Source: Pseudomonadota bacterium (lineage in GTDB: Bacteria; Pseudomonadota; Alphaproteobacteria; Rhodobacterales; Rhodobacteraceae). From it: DNA of 64,000 bases. Position 1 is the first letter of the stretch; each line of letters opens with the position of its first letter. The stretch is from NCBI GenBank assembly GCA_020161655.1, contig JAIUPC010000008.1, positions 124,001-188,000 of the forward strand, in the 5' to 3' direction. The translations under genes and the position numbers were made by a program. The notes beneath the pieces were generated by a model that saw nothing but the letters and a program-made list of their open reading frames with translations, was not told where the DNA came from and searched no databases. This document shows positions 52,896 to 63,689 of this stretch, piece after piece.

Positions 52896-53828
52896 ATGCC
52901 TGTGCCGGACTATCAAACGCTCATGCTGCCCCTCCTGCGCGCGATCGCGGAAGGGGCAACTAGCGTCGCGGATTGCTTGCCAAGATTGCGCGGCGAGTTT
53001 TCGATAAGCGAAGACGACGCGTCGGCACTCACTCCGAGTGGCCGGACAACCATCCTCGCCAGCCGGGCTCACTGGGCGCGAACCTATCTTTCAAAGGCTG
53101 GTCTGCTGTCGTCACCCGCACGCAACGTTCACGAAATCACTGATCTCGGGCGGCAGGTTCTGAGTCAAAGTCCTGCGCGGATTGACAACGACTTTCTTGC
53201 AAGATTCGACGGCTTTCATCACTGGCGCACGCGCGGACACGAGACGGCTATCGAAGGCCCTCCGGTTCAGCATGAACTCGCGGCACCCTCCTCAGAGACG
53301 CCGGAGGAACTGATAGCGCGTGCCCATGCAGAGCTGCACGGAGCCCTTGCGGATGAGCTTTTGACGCTGATGCAGGACATGAAACCGGCGAGGTTCGAGC
53401 ATCTCATTCTCGATCTTTTAAAATCAATGGGTTACGGCGCAGGCTCCTTGGGAAGCCTCCACACGACCCCTGTGACTGGAGACGGCGGGATAGACGGCAT
53501 CATTCATGAGGACGCTCTTGGTCTGGATGCGGTCTATATTCAAGCCAAGCGCTATGCCGCGGACAATAAGGTAAGCCGCCCGGCCATACAGCAATTTGTC
53601 GGCAGTCTGACCGGCGAGGGCGCGACGAAGGGAGTGTTCGTTACAACGTCCGATTTTTCGCGCGAGGCGCGTGAATATCTGCGAAAGGTCCAGCACAGGA
53701 TCGTCTTGATTGGTGGTCGCGAGTTGGCTGAACTGATGGTGCGCCACGGTATCGGTGTCCGCACCCGCCAGACATACGAAATTAAGGGCGTTGACGAAGA
53801 CTACTTCTCCGAAAGCGGCGCCATCTGA
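52896..53828 (+). CDS. mrr: Mrr-type restriction endonuclease (type IV)
   Basis: The 310-residue protein begins MPVPDYQTLMLPLLRAI, the winged-helix-like N-domain of Mrr, and ends in a PD-(D/E)xK nuclease: the catalytic segment GDGGIDGIIHEDALGLDAVYIQAKRY gives an aspartate, an aspartate and the Q-A-K variant of the last lysine box. Mrr cleaves modified (methylated) DNA and protects against phage and foreign DNA. An ATG 18 bases upstream (52878) is an alternative start. AT-richer stretches such as CTTTTAAAATCAATGGG make it compositionally unlike the neighbours, which suggests gain by transfer. Confidence 0.9.
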   Translation: MPVPDYQTLMLPLLRAIAEGATSVADCLPRLRGEFSISEDDASALTPSGRTTILASRAHWARTYLSKAGLLSSPARNVHEITDLGRQVLSQSPARIDNDFLARFDGFHHWRTRGHETAIEGPPVQHELAAPSSETPEELIARAHAELHGALADELLTLMQDMKPARFEHLILDLLKSMGYGAGSLGSLHTTPVTGDGGIDGIIHEDALGLDAVYIQAKRYAADNKVSRPAIQQFVGSLTGEGATKGVFVTTSDFSREAREYLRKVQHRIVLIGGRELAELMVRHGIGVRTRQTYEIKGVDEDYFSESGAI

Positions 53829-53852
53829 CGACGCCAATCGCTTCAACTCCGG

Positions 53853-55106
53853 CTATGCAAGCAGCCGCTCGCCCGCCGCACCAGTGATCCGCGCCTCCAC
53901 AATAGCGCCTTCGGGCTGATCGGTCGCGAAAGCCACCTCGGTGAATTGCTCGGTCCGGCCCATGCGCGGGCTTTCGGTCAGGATGCGGTGGCTCTGGCCC
54001 TTCTGCGCCATGAGGTGCCGGGCCAGCGCCGCATCGCCTTCCGCCCGCAGCCGCGCCGCACGCTCGCGAATCTCCGGTCCCCTGACCTGCGGCATCCGCG
54101 CGGCGGGGGTGCCCTTTCTCGGGCTGAACGGGAAGACGTGGAGGAAGGTCAGGTCGCAATCGCCGACAAGCTTCAGCGAATTCTCGAACATCGCCTCCGT
54201 CTCCGTCGGGAAGCCCGCGATGATGTCGGCGCCGAAGATGATGTCGGGCCTGAGCCGCCGCGCCTCTTCGCAGAAGCGAATCGCGTCGACACGAAGGTGC
54301 CGTCGCTTCATCCGCTTCAGGATCATGTCGTCGCCGGCCTGAAGGCTGAGGTGCAGATGCGGCATCAGGCGCGGCTCGGTGGCGATGGCCTGCATCAGGT
54401 TTTCGTCCGCCTCGATCGAATCGATGGAGGAAATCCGCAGCCGCGCGAGGTCGGGCACCAGCCTCAGGATGCGCATGACGAGATCGCCAAGGCGCGGTTC
54501 GCCCGGCAGGTCGGCGCCCCATGAGGTCAGGTCGACCCCGGTCAGCACGACCTCAAGGAAGCCACGGTCCACCAGCCGCTTGATCTGGTCGACCACGACG
54601 CCCGCCGGAACCGACCGCGAATTGCCGCGACCGTAGGGAATGATGCAGAAGGTGCAGCGGTGGTCGCAGCCGTTCTGGACCTGAACATAGGCTCTGTGCC
54701 GGCCGAAACCGTCGATCAGGTGGCCGGCGGTTTCCTTGACCGACATGATGTCGTCGACCATCACCCGCTCGGTCTCACCGATCAGGTCCGGGGCGGCCAT
54801 CGCGGCCCAGGTCGCCGGCTCCATCTTTTCGGTGTTGCCGATCACCCGCGTCACCTCTGGCATCGCCGCGAAGGTTTCCGGCTCGGTCTGGGCGGCGCAT
54901 CCCGTCACGATCACCGCAGCACCGGGGTTTTCGCGGGCGAGCTTGCGGATCTCCTGCTTGGCCTTCCGCACCGCCTCTGCCGTCACCGCGCAGGTGTTCA
55001 CCACGACCGCGCCGTCCAGGCCGGCGGCGGCGGCGAGTTCCTTCATCGCCTCCGTCTCATAGGCGTTGAGACGGCAGCCGAGGGTGGAAAAGACCGGCGG
55101 TTTCAT
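53853..55106 (-). CDS. mtaB: MtaB, tRNA t6A37 methylthiotransferase
   Basis: The 417-residue protein is a MiaB-family radical SAM enzyme that adds a methylthio group to N6-threonylcarbamoyladenosine at tRNA position 37. The UPF0004 domain has [25 protein letters not shown] and IVTGCAAQT for the auxiliary iron-sulfur cluster. The radical SAM motif CxxxCxxC occurs in [26 protein letters not shown]-like C-terminus is less clear, which is common for MtaB. The ATG overlaps the dapF stop by 4 bases. Confidence 0.9.
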   Translation of the reverse strand: MKPPVFSTLGCRLNAYETEAMKELAAAAGLDGAVVVNTCAVTAEAVRKAKQEIRKLARENPGAAVIVTGCAAQTEPETFAAMPEVTRVIGNTEKMEPATWAAMAAPDLIGETERVMVDDIMSVKETAGHLIDGFGRHRAYVQVQNGCDHRCTFCIIPYGRGNSRSVPAGVVVDQIKRLVDRGFLEVVLTGVDLTSWGADLPGEPRLGDLVMRILRLVPDLARLRISSIDSIEADENLMQAIATEPRLMPHLHLSLQAGDDMILKRMKRRHLRVDAIRFCEEARRLRPDIIFGADIIAGFPTETEAMFENSLKLVGDCDLTFLHVFPFSPRKGTPAARMPQVRGPEIRERAARLRAEGDAALARHLMAQKGQSHRILTESPRMGRTEQFTEVAFATDQPEGAIVEARITGAAGERLLA

Positions 55107-55936
55107 GGATGGGCAGCGATGAATTCGGGCGTGAGCCAGCCGTCGAAGACCCGCGCCGTGGGGCCGGTCATCCAGACGCCATCCTCGCGCCAGTCGATCT
55201 CAAGCGGGCCTCCATCGAGGTCGAGCGTGACATGCCGTCCGGTCAGCCCGCGCAGATGGGCGGCGACGGCGGTGGCGCAGGCACCCGATCCGCAGGCAAG
55301 GGTGATGCCGGCACCGCGTTCCCAGACCCGCATGCGAAGGCGGTCGGGGCCGGTGACGCTGGCAAATTCGACATTGGTGGCGTTGGGGAAGAGCGGATGA
55401 TGCTCCATCGCGCTGCCTTCGCGCGGCAGGTCCACGGCCCCGGCATCGGCGACGAAGAAGACGCAATGCGGATTGCCCATGCCGACGGCGGCCGGATCGC
55501 CCGCGACGGGCAGGTGGAGAAGGTCCGCATCTTCGGCCAGCGGCACGCCCCGCCAGTCGAGGATCGGATCGCCCATGTTGACGCTGATAAGCCCGTCGGC
55601 CCGGCGAACCGCGCCCAGAGTGCCGCGTTCGGTGACGAAGCTGACCGAGTCACTCGCCGACATGACGAGATCGGCGACACAGCGCGAGGCATTGCCGCAG
55701 GCGCCCGCCCGGCTGCCATCCGAATTCCAGAAATCGAGCGCATAGTCCGCCCCCGCGACATCGCGGATTTCGGCCAGCTGGTCGAAGCCCACGCCCCGGT
55801 GCCGGTCGCCCAGCGCTGCGGCCAGTGCCGGCGTGGTCACCGCTCCGCGCCCGCGTGAATCAATGATCACGAAGTCATTGCCGGCGCCGTGCATCTTGAT
55901 GAACGGCAGGCCGTCGGAGGGGCGCGCATCCTTCAT
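55103..55936 (-). CDS. dapF: DapF, diaminopimelate epimerase
   Basis: The 277-residue enzyme interconverts LL- and meso-diaminopimelate for lysine and cell-wall synthesis. Its two active-site cysteines occur in GACGNASRC and [12 protein letters not shown], and the N-terminus [15 protein letters not shown] is diagnostic. The gene is coupled by ATGA with mtaB, a common arrangement in Rhodobacterales. It is divergent from the tRNA-Lys gene. Confidence 0.97.
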   Translation of the reverse strand: MKDARPSDGLPFIKMHGAGNDFVIIDSRGRGAVTTPALAAALGDRHRGVGFDQLAEIRDVAGADYALDFWNSDGSRAGACGNASRCVADLVMSASDSVSFVTERGTLGAVRRADGLISVNMGDPILDWRGVPLAEDADLLHLPVAGDPAAVGMGNPHCVFFVADAGAVDLPREGSAMEHHPLFPNATNVEFASVTGPDRLRMRVWERGAGITLACGSGACATAVAAHLRGLTGRHVTLDLDGGPLEIDWREDGVWMTGPTARVFDGWLTPEFIAAHP

Positions 55937-55992
55937 GCCCCGCCATATACGCCCGGCCCTTTGATTTTGCCAGTCACCGCCCGCTTTTGCTC

Positions 55993-56021
55993 TTGACCAC
56001 CCATGCCGGGGTTCATAAAGA
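55993..56021 (+). promoter_or_regulatory. Promoter of the tRNA-Lys gene
   Basis: TTGACC (55993-55998) and TAAAGA (56016-56021) are separated by 17 bases and end 12 bases before the mature tRNA start. The -35 box is near consensus; the -10 box is weaker. The assignment is based on position and spacing. Confidence 0.5.
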
Positions 56022-56033
56022 GCGCCCTGTGAT

Positions 56034-56109
56034 GGGCCGGTAGCTCAGTTGGTAGAGCAACTGACTTTTAATCAGTAGGTCTCGGGTTCGAGCCCCGACC
56101 GGCTCACCA
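56034..56109 (+). tRNA. tRNA-Lys (anticodon UUU)
   Basis: The 76-base cloverleaf is complete. The acceptor GGGCCGG pairs with CCGGCTC (one G-U), the D arm carries GCTCAGTTGGTAGAGC, the anticodon stem ACTGA/TCAGT encloses the loop CTTTTAA with TTT at 56067-56069, and the T arm is TCGGG-TTCGAGC-CCCGA. The CCA end is encoded (56107-56109). Confidence 0.97.
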
Positions 56110-56137
56110 CCATCACCCAGAAATGTGCAGGCGCGGT

Positions 56138-57016
56138 CTACTTCGACCGCCGGAAGAACCTTGCGCGGGCGTAGAGGTCTTCAAGCCTTTTCATCCGCGC
56201 CTGCGTCTCGTCCCAGGTCAGGCCTTGGACGGCGGCCAGCAGCGTCTCCACCAACACTTGAAGCGCCACGGTCGAATCCCAGGCCGAGGGCGCCTCGATA
56301 TGTGCGGAAAGCCGGAAGCGGGCGTGTTCGGCGGCGGGGCTGACCCATTGGTCGGTCATCAGGATGACCTCCACGCCCTGCTCGGCGGCCATCTCCACCA
56401 GCGCCAGCACGCTGTTTTCATAGCGCCGGATGTCGAAGGCCAGAAGCACGTCGCCCGCCGTCATGTCGATAAGCGCGGGCGGCCAGGCGCCGGGCACGTC
56501 AGAAATCAGCGTCACGTCGCGGCGGATGACCTTCATGTGGGTGACGAAGTAGTCGGCCATTGCATGGGTGATGCGCCCGCCCACGGCGAAGAGTTTTCGC
56601 GCCGGATCGGCCATCAGCCGGGTGATCGCGTCGAATTCGGCATGGTCGATCTGGCTGAGCGTGGCCTGAAGATTGCCGACGACCGTGTCGGCAAAACGGT
56701 TGAGAATATGCGCGTCGGGCGCGCCTTCGGCCCAGCGGTCATGCTTGGCGATGGGCGAGATCAGGCGTTCCTCGACCTCGCTCCGCACCACAGCCTGAAA
56801 GTCGGGATAGCCCTTGTAGCCAAGCTTCTGCGCCAGCCGCACCACTGTCGGCGTCGACACCTCGGCCGCTTTCGCAAGGGCAGTGATCGAGCCGAGCATC
56901 GCCACCGGATAGTGCCGTGTGATATGGTTGGCCAACTGGCGTTCGGTGCGGGTCAGGCCATCGAACGAGGCCCTGATATGCTGTTCGACCGTGGCAGCAG
57001 GCTTCGGCAAGCGCAT
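56138..57016 (-). CDS. MurR/RpiR family transcriptional regulator
   Basis: The 292-residue protein has an RpiR helix-turn-helix near the N-terminus (AMLGSITALAKAAEVSTPTVVRLAQKLGYKGYPDFQAVV in outline) and a SIS domain (KLFAVGGRITHAMADYFVTHM and VEVILMTDQWVSPAAEHARF). It is divergently transcribed from the formylglutamate-amidohydrolase-family gene and the rest of the catabolic cluster, so it probably regulates it. The SIS domain suggests a small-molecule effector, perhaps a pathway intermediate. Confidence 0.88.
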   Translation of the reverse strand: MRLPKPAATVEQHIRASFDGLTRTERQLANHITRHYPVAMLGSITALAKAAEVSTPTVVRLAQKLGYKGYPDFQAVVRSEVEERLISPIAKHDRWAEGAPDAHILNRFADTVVGNLQATLSQIDHAEFDAITRLMADPARKLFAVGGRITHAMADYFVTHMKVIRRDVTLISDVPGAWPPALIDMTAGDVLLAFDIRRYENSVLALVEMAAEQGVEVILMTDQWVSPAAEHARFRLSAHIEAPSAWDSTVALQVLVETLLAAVQGLTWDETQARMKRLEDLYARARFFRRSK

Positions 57017-57069
57017 TCCTCCGGCAAAGCGCCCGCCGAATGAACAGGGTGCGCCCGTAACTAATGTAA

Positions 57070-57080
57070 CAGAATTTCTG
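57070..57080. promoter_or_regulatory. Palindrome in the rpiR/N-formylglutamate amidohydrolase intergenic region
   Basis: CAGAA-T-TTCTG is a perfect odd-centred palindrome 54 bases before the RpiR start and about 72 bases before the downstream ATG. The AT-rich half-sites resemble GAA/TTC-type operators of RpiR proteins. A single short palindrome can occur by chance. Confidence 0.4.
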
Positions 57081-57151
57081 CGTTTGAAACTATCTTGACA
57101 GAATGCCCCGATGCAAGAGAACCTGCGCGCGCAGAATTGGGGAAAACCTGC

Positions 57152-57931
57152 ATGTCAACCGGACACACTGGAAGCCGCTCTGCGGTGGTCCACATCGAGA
57201 ACGGCGATGCGCCGGGACCGTTCCTCATTGTCTGCGAACATGCCTCGAACCACATCCCGCCCGCCTACGGCACGCTCGGGCTCGACGGGGCGGCGCGCAA
57301 GGCCCATATCGCCTGGGACCCCGGCGCGCTGGGAGTCGCGCGGCGGCTGGCGCAAAATCTCGATGCCCCGCTGGTCCATGCAGGTGTTTCGCGGCTGGTC
57401 TATGACCTGAACCGCCCGCCAAGCTCCGCCGGCGCCATGACCCGGCAGAGCGAAAGCTATGTGATTCCGGGCAACCAGACCCTGACCCCGGAAGCGCGCC
57501 AGAAGCGGACGAGCGAGATCTGCCTGCCTTTCCACGACGCGCTTCATGCCGAGATCGCGCGGCGGATGGCGATCGGCACGCCGCCCGTCCTCGTGACCAT
57601 CCACAGCTTCACCCCGGTCTGGTTCGGCAAGCCGCGCGCGGTTGAATTCGGCATCATCCACGATGCCGACCCGACGCTCGCCAAGGCCGTCCTTGCCGAG
57701 GCGAAGGCGCGGACCGGGCTCGACTGCCGCCTGAACGAACCCTATTCGGCGGCGGACGAGGTGACCCATACCCTTCGCCTCCACGCCACACCCTACGGGC
57801 TGAAAAGCGTGATGCTTGAGGTCAGGAACGACCTGATCGCCGATCCTGTCGCCGAAACCGCGATGGCCGACGGGCTGACGCCGGTGCTTTCAGCGGCGCT
57901 TCGCGCCTGCACGCAAGAGGTGGCGGCATGA
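57152..57931 (+). CDS. N-formylglutamate amidohydrolase family protein
   Basis: The 259-residue protein has the FGase family features FLIVCEHASNHIPPAYGTLGL, the metal-site region VYDLNRPP and VTIHSFTPVWFG, and a zinc-type histidine arrangement (CEHAS...IHSF...). HutG enzymes hydrolyse N-formylglutamate in histidine degradation, but no hut genes are near. Here the gene leads a cluster with an amino-acid permease and a glutamine-synthetase-like ligase, so the substrate may be another N-acyl or gamma-glutamyl compound. The ATG at 57152 follows GGGGAAAAC. Confidence 0.82.
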   Translation: MSTGHTGSRSAVVHIENGDAPGPFLIVCEHASNHIPPAYGTLGLDGAARKAHIAWDPGALGVARRLAQNLDAPLVHAGVSRLVYDLNRPPSSAGAMTRQSESYVIPGNQTLTPEARQKRTSEICLPFHDALHAEIARRMAIGTPPVLVTIHSFTPVWFGKPRAVEFGIIHDADPTLAKAVLAEAKARTGLDCRLNEPYSAADEVTHTLRLHATPYGLKSVMLEVRNDLIADPVAETAMADGLTPVLSAALRACTQEVAA

Positions 57932-58047
57932 CGGGCCGGCCCAACCAGAAATCCCCAAACCGGCGCCGCGCCCTGCGCCGGGTGGAAATCCTGCACCACG
58001 TCGCGGCCTCGCCGCCATGCGGGCAGGAACGGGCGCAACCAAAATAA
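57928..58047 (+). CDS. Possible 39-residue basic small protein
   Basis: An ATG at 57928 overlaps the upstream stop (ATGA) and opens a 39-codon frame that ends TAA before the permease ribosome site. The product is rich in Arg, Gln and Pro (PNQKSPNRRRALRRVEI), with one Cys, and has no recognisable domain. It may be a real coupled leader protein or simply leftover coding-like sequence. Confidence 0.25.
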   Translation: MTGRPNQKSPNRRRALRRVEILHHVAASPPCGQERAQPK

Positions 58048-58084
58048 AGCCGCAGACAGATGCGGCGAAAACAGGAGGGACGAT

Positions 58085-59638
58085 GTGACCGACTACAGTG
58101 ACAAGGACCACCATGAGGATGTGAAGATCCTGCATGGCATGGGCTACGCCCAGGAGCTTTCGCGCTCCATGTCGAAGTTCTCGAACTTCGCGATTTCCTT
58201 CTCGATCATCTGTATCCTGTCGGGAGGGATCAACTCCTTCGCTCAGGCGATCAGCTCCGTCGGCGGCGCCGGCGCGGGGATCGGCTGGATCGTCGGCTGT
58301 ATCATTTCGGGTATGTTCGCGCTCTCCATGGCGCAGATCGCATCGGCCTTCCCGACGGCGGGCGGGCTTTACCACTGGGGCTCGATCCTCGGGAACCGGT
58401 TCTGGGGCTGGCTGACCGCCTGGCTCAACCTTCTCGGCCTCATCACCGTTCTTGGTGCCATCAACATCGGCACCGCGTATTTCTTTGCCGGGACCTTCGG
58501 GTCGATGTTCGGCTTCACCGGGACCGACTGGCAGATCGTGGGCTTCGTCGCGGTGATCACCATCATCCAGGCGATCTTCAACCATATCGGCATCAAGGCC
58601 ACGACCTTCCTGACCGACATCTCGGGATACATCATCTTCGCCACCACTGCCGTGCTGGTCCTGGCCTGCCTCTACTTCGCTCCGGCCATCGACATCTCCA
58701 GACTCTGGACCTTCACCAACTACTCCGGCGAGGCGGGCGGCAATGTCTTCCCGCAATCCGACAGCATCGGCTACCTCTTCCTGCTTTCGCTGCTGCTGCC
58801 GGTCTACACGATCACCGGCTATGACGCCTCGGCCCACACTTCCGAGGAAACCAAGAACGCCGCCCATTCGGTGCCGCGCGGTATCGTTTCCGCAGTCTTC
58901 TGGTCGTCGATCGTCGGCTGGATCATGATCTCTGCGATCACGCTGGCCATCCCGGACATGAACGCGGCGGCGGCGCAGGGCTGGGGCATGTTCTTCGGCA
59001 CGATGGATGCGATCATGCCGGCGGGCCTCAAGATGGCGCTCTACTTCTTCATCCTGATCGCCCAGCTTCTCTGCGGCCTCGCCACCGTGACTTCGGCAAG
59101 CCGCATGCTCTTCGCTTTCTCGCGCGATGACGGTGTTCCGGTCTTCTCGAAGGCGCTCGCAGCGGTGTCGCCGAAGTACCGGACCCCGGTGAACGCAATC
59201 TGGACGGCGACGGTGCTCTGCATCCTCTATGTCGTGCTTGCACTCTCGATCAAGGTGGCGGGAACCTCGATCTACGTGATCGTGGTGAACTCGACGCTGG
59301 TGTTCCTGTTCCTCTCGTTCACCATCCCGCTGGTTGCGGCTATGCTGAACTATGGCGGGCCGAAATGGCCGCAGCCCGGCCCCTGGGCCATGTCTGCGGG
59401 TCTTTACAAGCTCGTCACCGTCCTGTCGGTTGTCGGCATGGGGATCATCCTCTTCATCGCCGTCGCACCGCCGAACGAGCGGGTGCTCTACGTCGTCCTT
59501 GGCTTCATCGCGATTGCGCTGGTGCTCTGGGTGCTGGTGGAGAACCGCCGCTTCGAAGGCCCCCCGACGGGCGAGCGGATCGCTGCCCGCAAGTCCGCCA
59601 TCGCGGCGGCAGAAGCGGCCGTGGGCGAACGGACCTAG
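58085..59638 (+). CDS. APC superfamily amino acid/amine permease (GABA permease type)
   Basis: The 517-residue protein has about 12 membrane helices and the ACT/GABA-permease signatures GGINSFAQAISSVGG, ASAFPTAGGLYHWGS and GYDASAHTSEETKNAAHSVPRGI. The start is GTG at 58085, because the ATG two bases before is followed at once by TGA; AGGAGGG is correctly spaced. It imports an amine or amino acid across the inner membrane to feed the catabolic enzymes downstream. The exact substrate is unknown. Confidence 0.88.
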   Translation: MTDYSDKDHHEDVKILHGMGYAQELSRSMSKFSNFAISFSIICILSGGINSFAQAISSVGGAGAGIGWIVGCIISGMFALSMAQIASAFPTAGGLYHWGSILGNRFWGWLTAWLNLLGLITVLGAINIGTAYFFAGTFGSMFGFTGTDWQIVGFVAVITIIQAIFNHIGIKATTFLTDISGYIIFATTAVLVLACLYFAPAIDISRLWTFTNYSGEAGGNVFPQSDSIGYLFLLSLLLPVYTITGYDASAHTSEETKNAAHSVPRGIVSAVFWSSIVGWIMISAITLAIPDMNAAAAQGWGMFFGTMDAIMPAGLKMALYFFILIAQLLCGLATVTSASRMLFAFSRDDGVPVFSKALAAVSPKYRTPVNAIWTATVLCILYVVLALSIKVAGTSIYVIVVNSTLVFLFLSFTIPLVAAMLNYGGPKWPQPGPWAMSAGLYKLVTVLSVVGMGIILFIAVAPPNERVLYVVLGFIAIALVLWVLVENRRFEGPPTGERIAARKSAIAAAEAAVGERT

Positions 59639-59653
59639 TCAACGAAGAACAAC

Positions 59654-59677
59654 GGCGCGGCGGTCCTACGCCGCGCC
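59654..59677 (+). terminator. Perfect 9-bp hairpin between permease and ligase genes
   Basis: The arms GGCGCGGCG and CGCCGCGCC enclose GTCCTA in the 66-base gap between two same-strand genes. No T run follows (GGACCAACAAAAG), so it is probably an intercistronic stabiliser or partial terminator that changes the permease to ligase ratio. Confidence 0.65.
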
Positions 59678-59704
59678 GGACCAACAAAAGGGAGAGAGGC
59701 TGAA

Positions 59705-61069
59705 ATGCCCGCAAATCTGACATTCGATGCCTTGAAGAAGGCCGTGGCCGCCGGTGAGATCGACACCGTCCTCGTCGCCATGGTCGACATGCAGGGCCGC
59801 CTCATGGGCAAGCGCTTCGTCGCGCAACACTTCGTCGAGAGCGCCTGGGAGGAAACGCATTGCTGCAACTACCTTCTGGCCGTCGATGTCGAGATGTTCA
59901 CCGTCCCCGGCTACAAGTCGGCTGGCTGGGAAAAGGGCTATGGCGACTACACCATGAAGCCCGACCTTTCGACGCTGCGCCGCATTCCGTGGCTTGAGGG
60001 CACCGCACTTTGCATGGCCGATCTTCTCGACCATCACACGCATGAAGAGGTCAGCGTTTCGCCTCGCGCCATCCTCAAGCGGCAGGTCGCCCGCGCCAAG
60101 GCGATGGGCTTTGACGCGATGATGGCGACCGAGCTGGAATTCTTCCTGTTCCAGGACAGCTTCGAAGCGATTCACGACAGCAATTTCCAGACGATGCAGC
60201 CGCTTGGCCGGCACAATATCGACTACGCGATCTTCGGCACGACCAAGGAAGAATGCGTGATGCGCGCCGTTCGCAACGGCCTCTGGGGCGCCGGCATCCC
60301 GATCGAGAATTCGAAAGGTGAGGCCGAGGTCGGGCAGGAGGAGGTCAACGCCAAGTATTCCGACGCTCTCGACACCTGCGACATGCATGCGATCATCAAG
60401 AACGGCGTGAAGGAGATTGCCCATCAACAGGGCCGCGCCGTGACCTTCATGGCCAAGTACGACCATCGCCGCGCCGGCTCATCGAGCCATGTCCACCAGT
60501 CGCTGTGGAAGAACGGCAAGCCTGCCTTCCGGGATGAGAATGACCCGCATGGCATGTCGGCGCTGATGAAGCACTACATCGCCGGGCAACTGGCCTATGC
60601 GCGCGAGATCACGCCTTTGCTCGCGCCCTACATCAACAGCTACAAGCGCTTCGTGGTCGGCATGTTCGCCCCGACGAAGGCGGTCTGGAGCCTTGATAAC
60701 CGCACCGCCGGCTTCCGCGTCTGCGGCGAAAACTCGAAGGCGGTCCGTGTGGAATGCCGGATCGGGGGCGCCGACCTCAACCCCTACATGGCCTGCGCCG
60801 GGCTTCTGGCCGCCGGCCTTGCCGGGATCGAGCAGAAGCTGGAACTCGAACCTGCCATCGGCGGCGACATTTACAACGCCAAGCGCGTGCGCGAAATTCC
60901 CCATACGCTGGGCGAGGCGGCGGCATTGATGGCGAAGTCGAAGATGCTCCGCGCCGCTTTCGGCGATGATGTGGTTGACCATTACGTCCATGCGGCGGAA
61001 TGGGAGATTCAGGAACAAAACCGCGTGGTGACCGATTGGGAACTGAAGCGGGGATTTGAGCGGCTTTGA
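59705..61069 (+). CDS. Glutamine synthetase family ligase (gamma-glutamylamine synthetase type)
   Basis: The 454-residue protein is a type I-like glutamine synthetase homologue with altered metal-site detail, as in FluG/PuuA/GlnT branches: ATELEFFLF (catalytic Glu pair), AEVGQEEVNAKYSDAL, SSSHVHQSLWKNG with the ATP/metal histidine, NRTAGFRVCGENSKAVRVECRIGGADLNPYMA. It lacks the tyrosine adenylylation context of GlnA. Such enzymes attach L-glutamate through its gamma carboxyl to an amine using ATP, the first step of several polyamine and ethanolamine-like routes. The next genes are an aldehyde and an alcohol dehydrogenase. Confidence 0.85.
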   Translation: MPANLTFDALKKAVAAGEIDTVLVAMVDMQGRLMGKRFVAQHFVESAWEETHCCNYLLAVDVEMFTVPGYKSAGWEKGYGDYTMKPDLSTLRRIPWLEGTALCMADLLDHHTHEEVSVSPRAILKRQVARAKAMGFDAMMATELEFFLFQDSFEAIHDSNFQTMQPLGRHNIDYAIFGTTKEECVMRAVRNGLWGAGIPIENSKGEAEVGQEEVNAKYSDALDTCDMHAIIKNGVKEIAHQQGRAVTFMAKYDHRRAGSSSHVHQSLWKNGKPAFRDENDPHGMSALMKHYIAGQLAYAREITPLLAPYINSYKRFVVGMFAPTKAVWSLDNRTAGFRVCGENSKAVRVECRIGGADLNPYMACAGLLAAGLAGIEQKLELEPAIGGDIYNAKRVREIPHTLGEAAALMAKSKMLRAAFGDDVVDHYVHAAEWEIQEQNRVVTDWELKRGFERL

Positions 61070-61108
61070 AGCCGCCTGCGGGCGCGCGTTGCGCCAAGTG
61101 AGGACCAG

Positions 61109-62493
<1,385 letters not shown>

Positions 62494-62497
<4 letters not shown>

Positions 62498-63642
62498 ACG
62501 TGCCTACCGCCAACTGGTCCTACCCCACCGCCATCAAGTTCGGGCCGGGGCGCATCAAGGAACTGGCCGATCACTGCAAGGCCGTCGGCATCAAGAAGCC
62601 GCTTCTCGTCACCGACAAGGCGCTCGCCTCGCTGCCGATCACGGCGCAGGCGCTTGGCATCCTCGACGCCGCAGGCCTTGGCCGCGCGGTCTTTTCCGAG
62701 GTTGATCCGAACCCGAACGAGAAGAACATGGCCGACGGCCTCGCCGTCTACCGTGCGGGCGGGCACGACGGCGTCGTCTGCTTCGGCGGCGGCTCCGCGC
62801 TCGACCTTGGCAAGATGATCGCGCTGATGGTCGGGCAGACGGTCTCGGTCTGGGATCTTGAGGATATCGGCGACTGGTGGACCCGGGCCGATGCGTCAAA
62901 GATCGCGCCGATCATTGCGGTGCCGACGACGGCCGGGACGGGGTCCGAGGTCGGGCGCGCGGGCGTCCTCACCAATTCGGAGACGCACAAAAAGAAGATC
63001 ATCTTCCACCCGAAGCTCCTGCCCTCGGTCACCATCTGCGACCCGGAGCTGACGGTCGGCATGCCGCGCTTCATCACCGCCGGCACCGGCATGGACGCGC
63101 TCGCCCATTGCCTTGAGGCCTATTGCAGCCCCTTCTACCACCCGATGTCGCAGGGCATCGCGCTGGAAGGCATGCGGCTGGTGTTCGAAAACCTGCCCAA
63201 GGTCTACGACAACCCCAACGATCTTGAGGCGCGGGCACATATGATGAGCGCCGCCGCCATGGGTGCCGTCGCCTTCCAGAAGGGCCTTGGCGCCATCCAT
63301 TCGCTCAGCCACCCGGTCGGCGCGGTCTACGGCACCCATCACGGCACCACGAATGCCGTGGTGATGCCAATGGTGCTGGAGTTCAACCGCCCCGCCATCG
63401 AGGACCGGATCGAAAAGGCCGCGGCCTATCTTGGCTTTGACGGCGGCTTCCCTGGTTTCCACGATCAGGTCATGGAACTTCGGGCGAAACTTGGCATCCC
63501 CGAAAACCTCTCGGCCATGAGCGTGCAGTTCGCCGATCTCGACATGCTGACCGAGATGGCGCTGGAAGACCCGTCCTGCGGCGGCAACCCCATCGCGATG
63601 ACGAAGGACAACACCCGCAAGCTTTACGACGCCTGCATGTGA
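62494..63642 (+). CDS. Iron-containing alcohol dehydrogenase
   Basis: The 382-residue enzyme is a group III, iron-dependent alcohol dehydrogenase. The metal ligands fit D201 and H205 in GTGMDALAHCLEA, H269 in AIHSLSHPVG and H283 in GTHHGTTNAV, with the NAD(P) loop CFGGGSALDLGK near residue 98. It converts an alcohol to an aldehyde, or the reverse, and pairs with the coupled upstream aldehyde dehydrogenase. The substrate in this cluster is not known; an amino alcohol or its gamma-glutamyl derivative would fit. Confidence 0.88.
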
Positions 63643-63651
63643 GTGGTGGGA

Positions 63652-63670
63652 GGGGCGGCAGGACCGCCCC
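63652..63670 (+). terminator. Hairpin after the iron alcohol dehydrogenase gene
   Basis: The arms GGGGCGG and CCGCCCC enclose CAGGA and are followed by TTTCTTCC, the layout of a weak intrinsic terminator. The next gene begins 20 bases later, so read-through or reinitiation is likely. Confidence 0.65.
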
Positions 63671-63689
63671 TTTCTTCCCTGGGGGGAAG

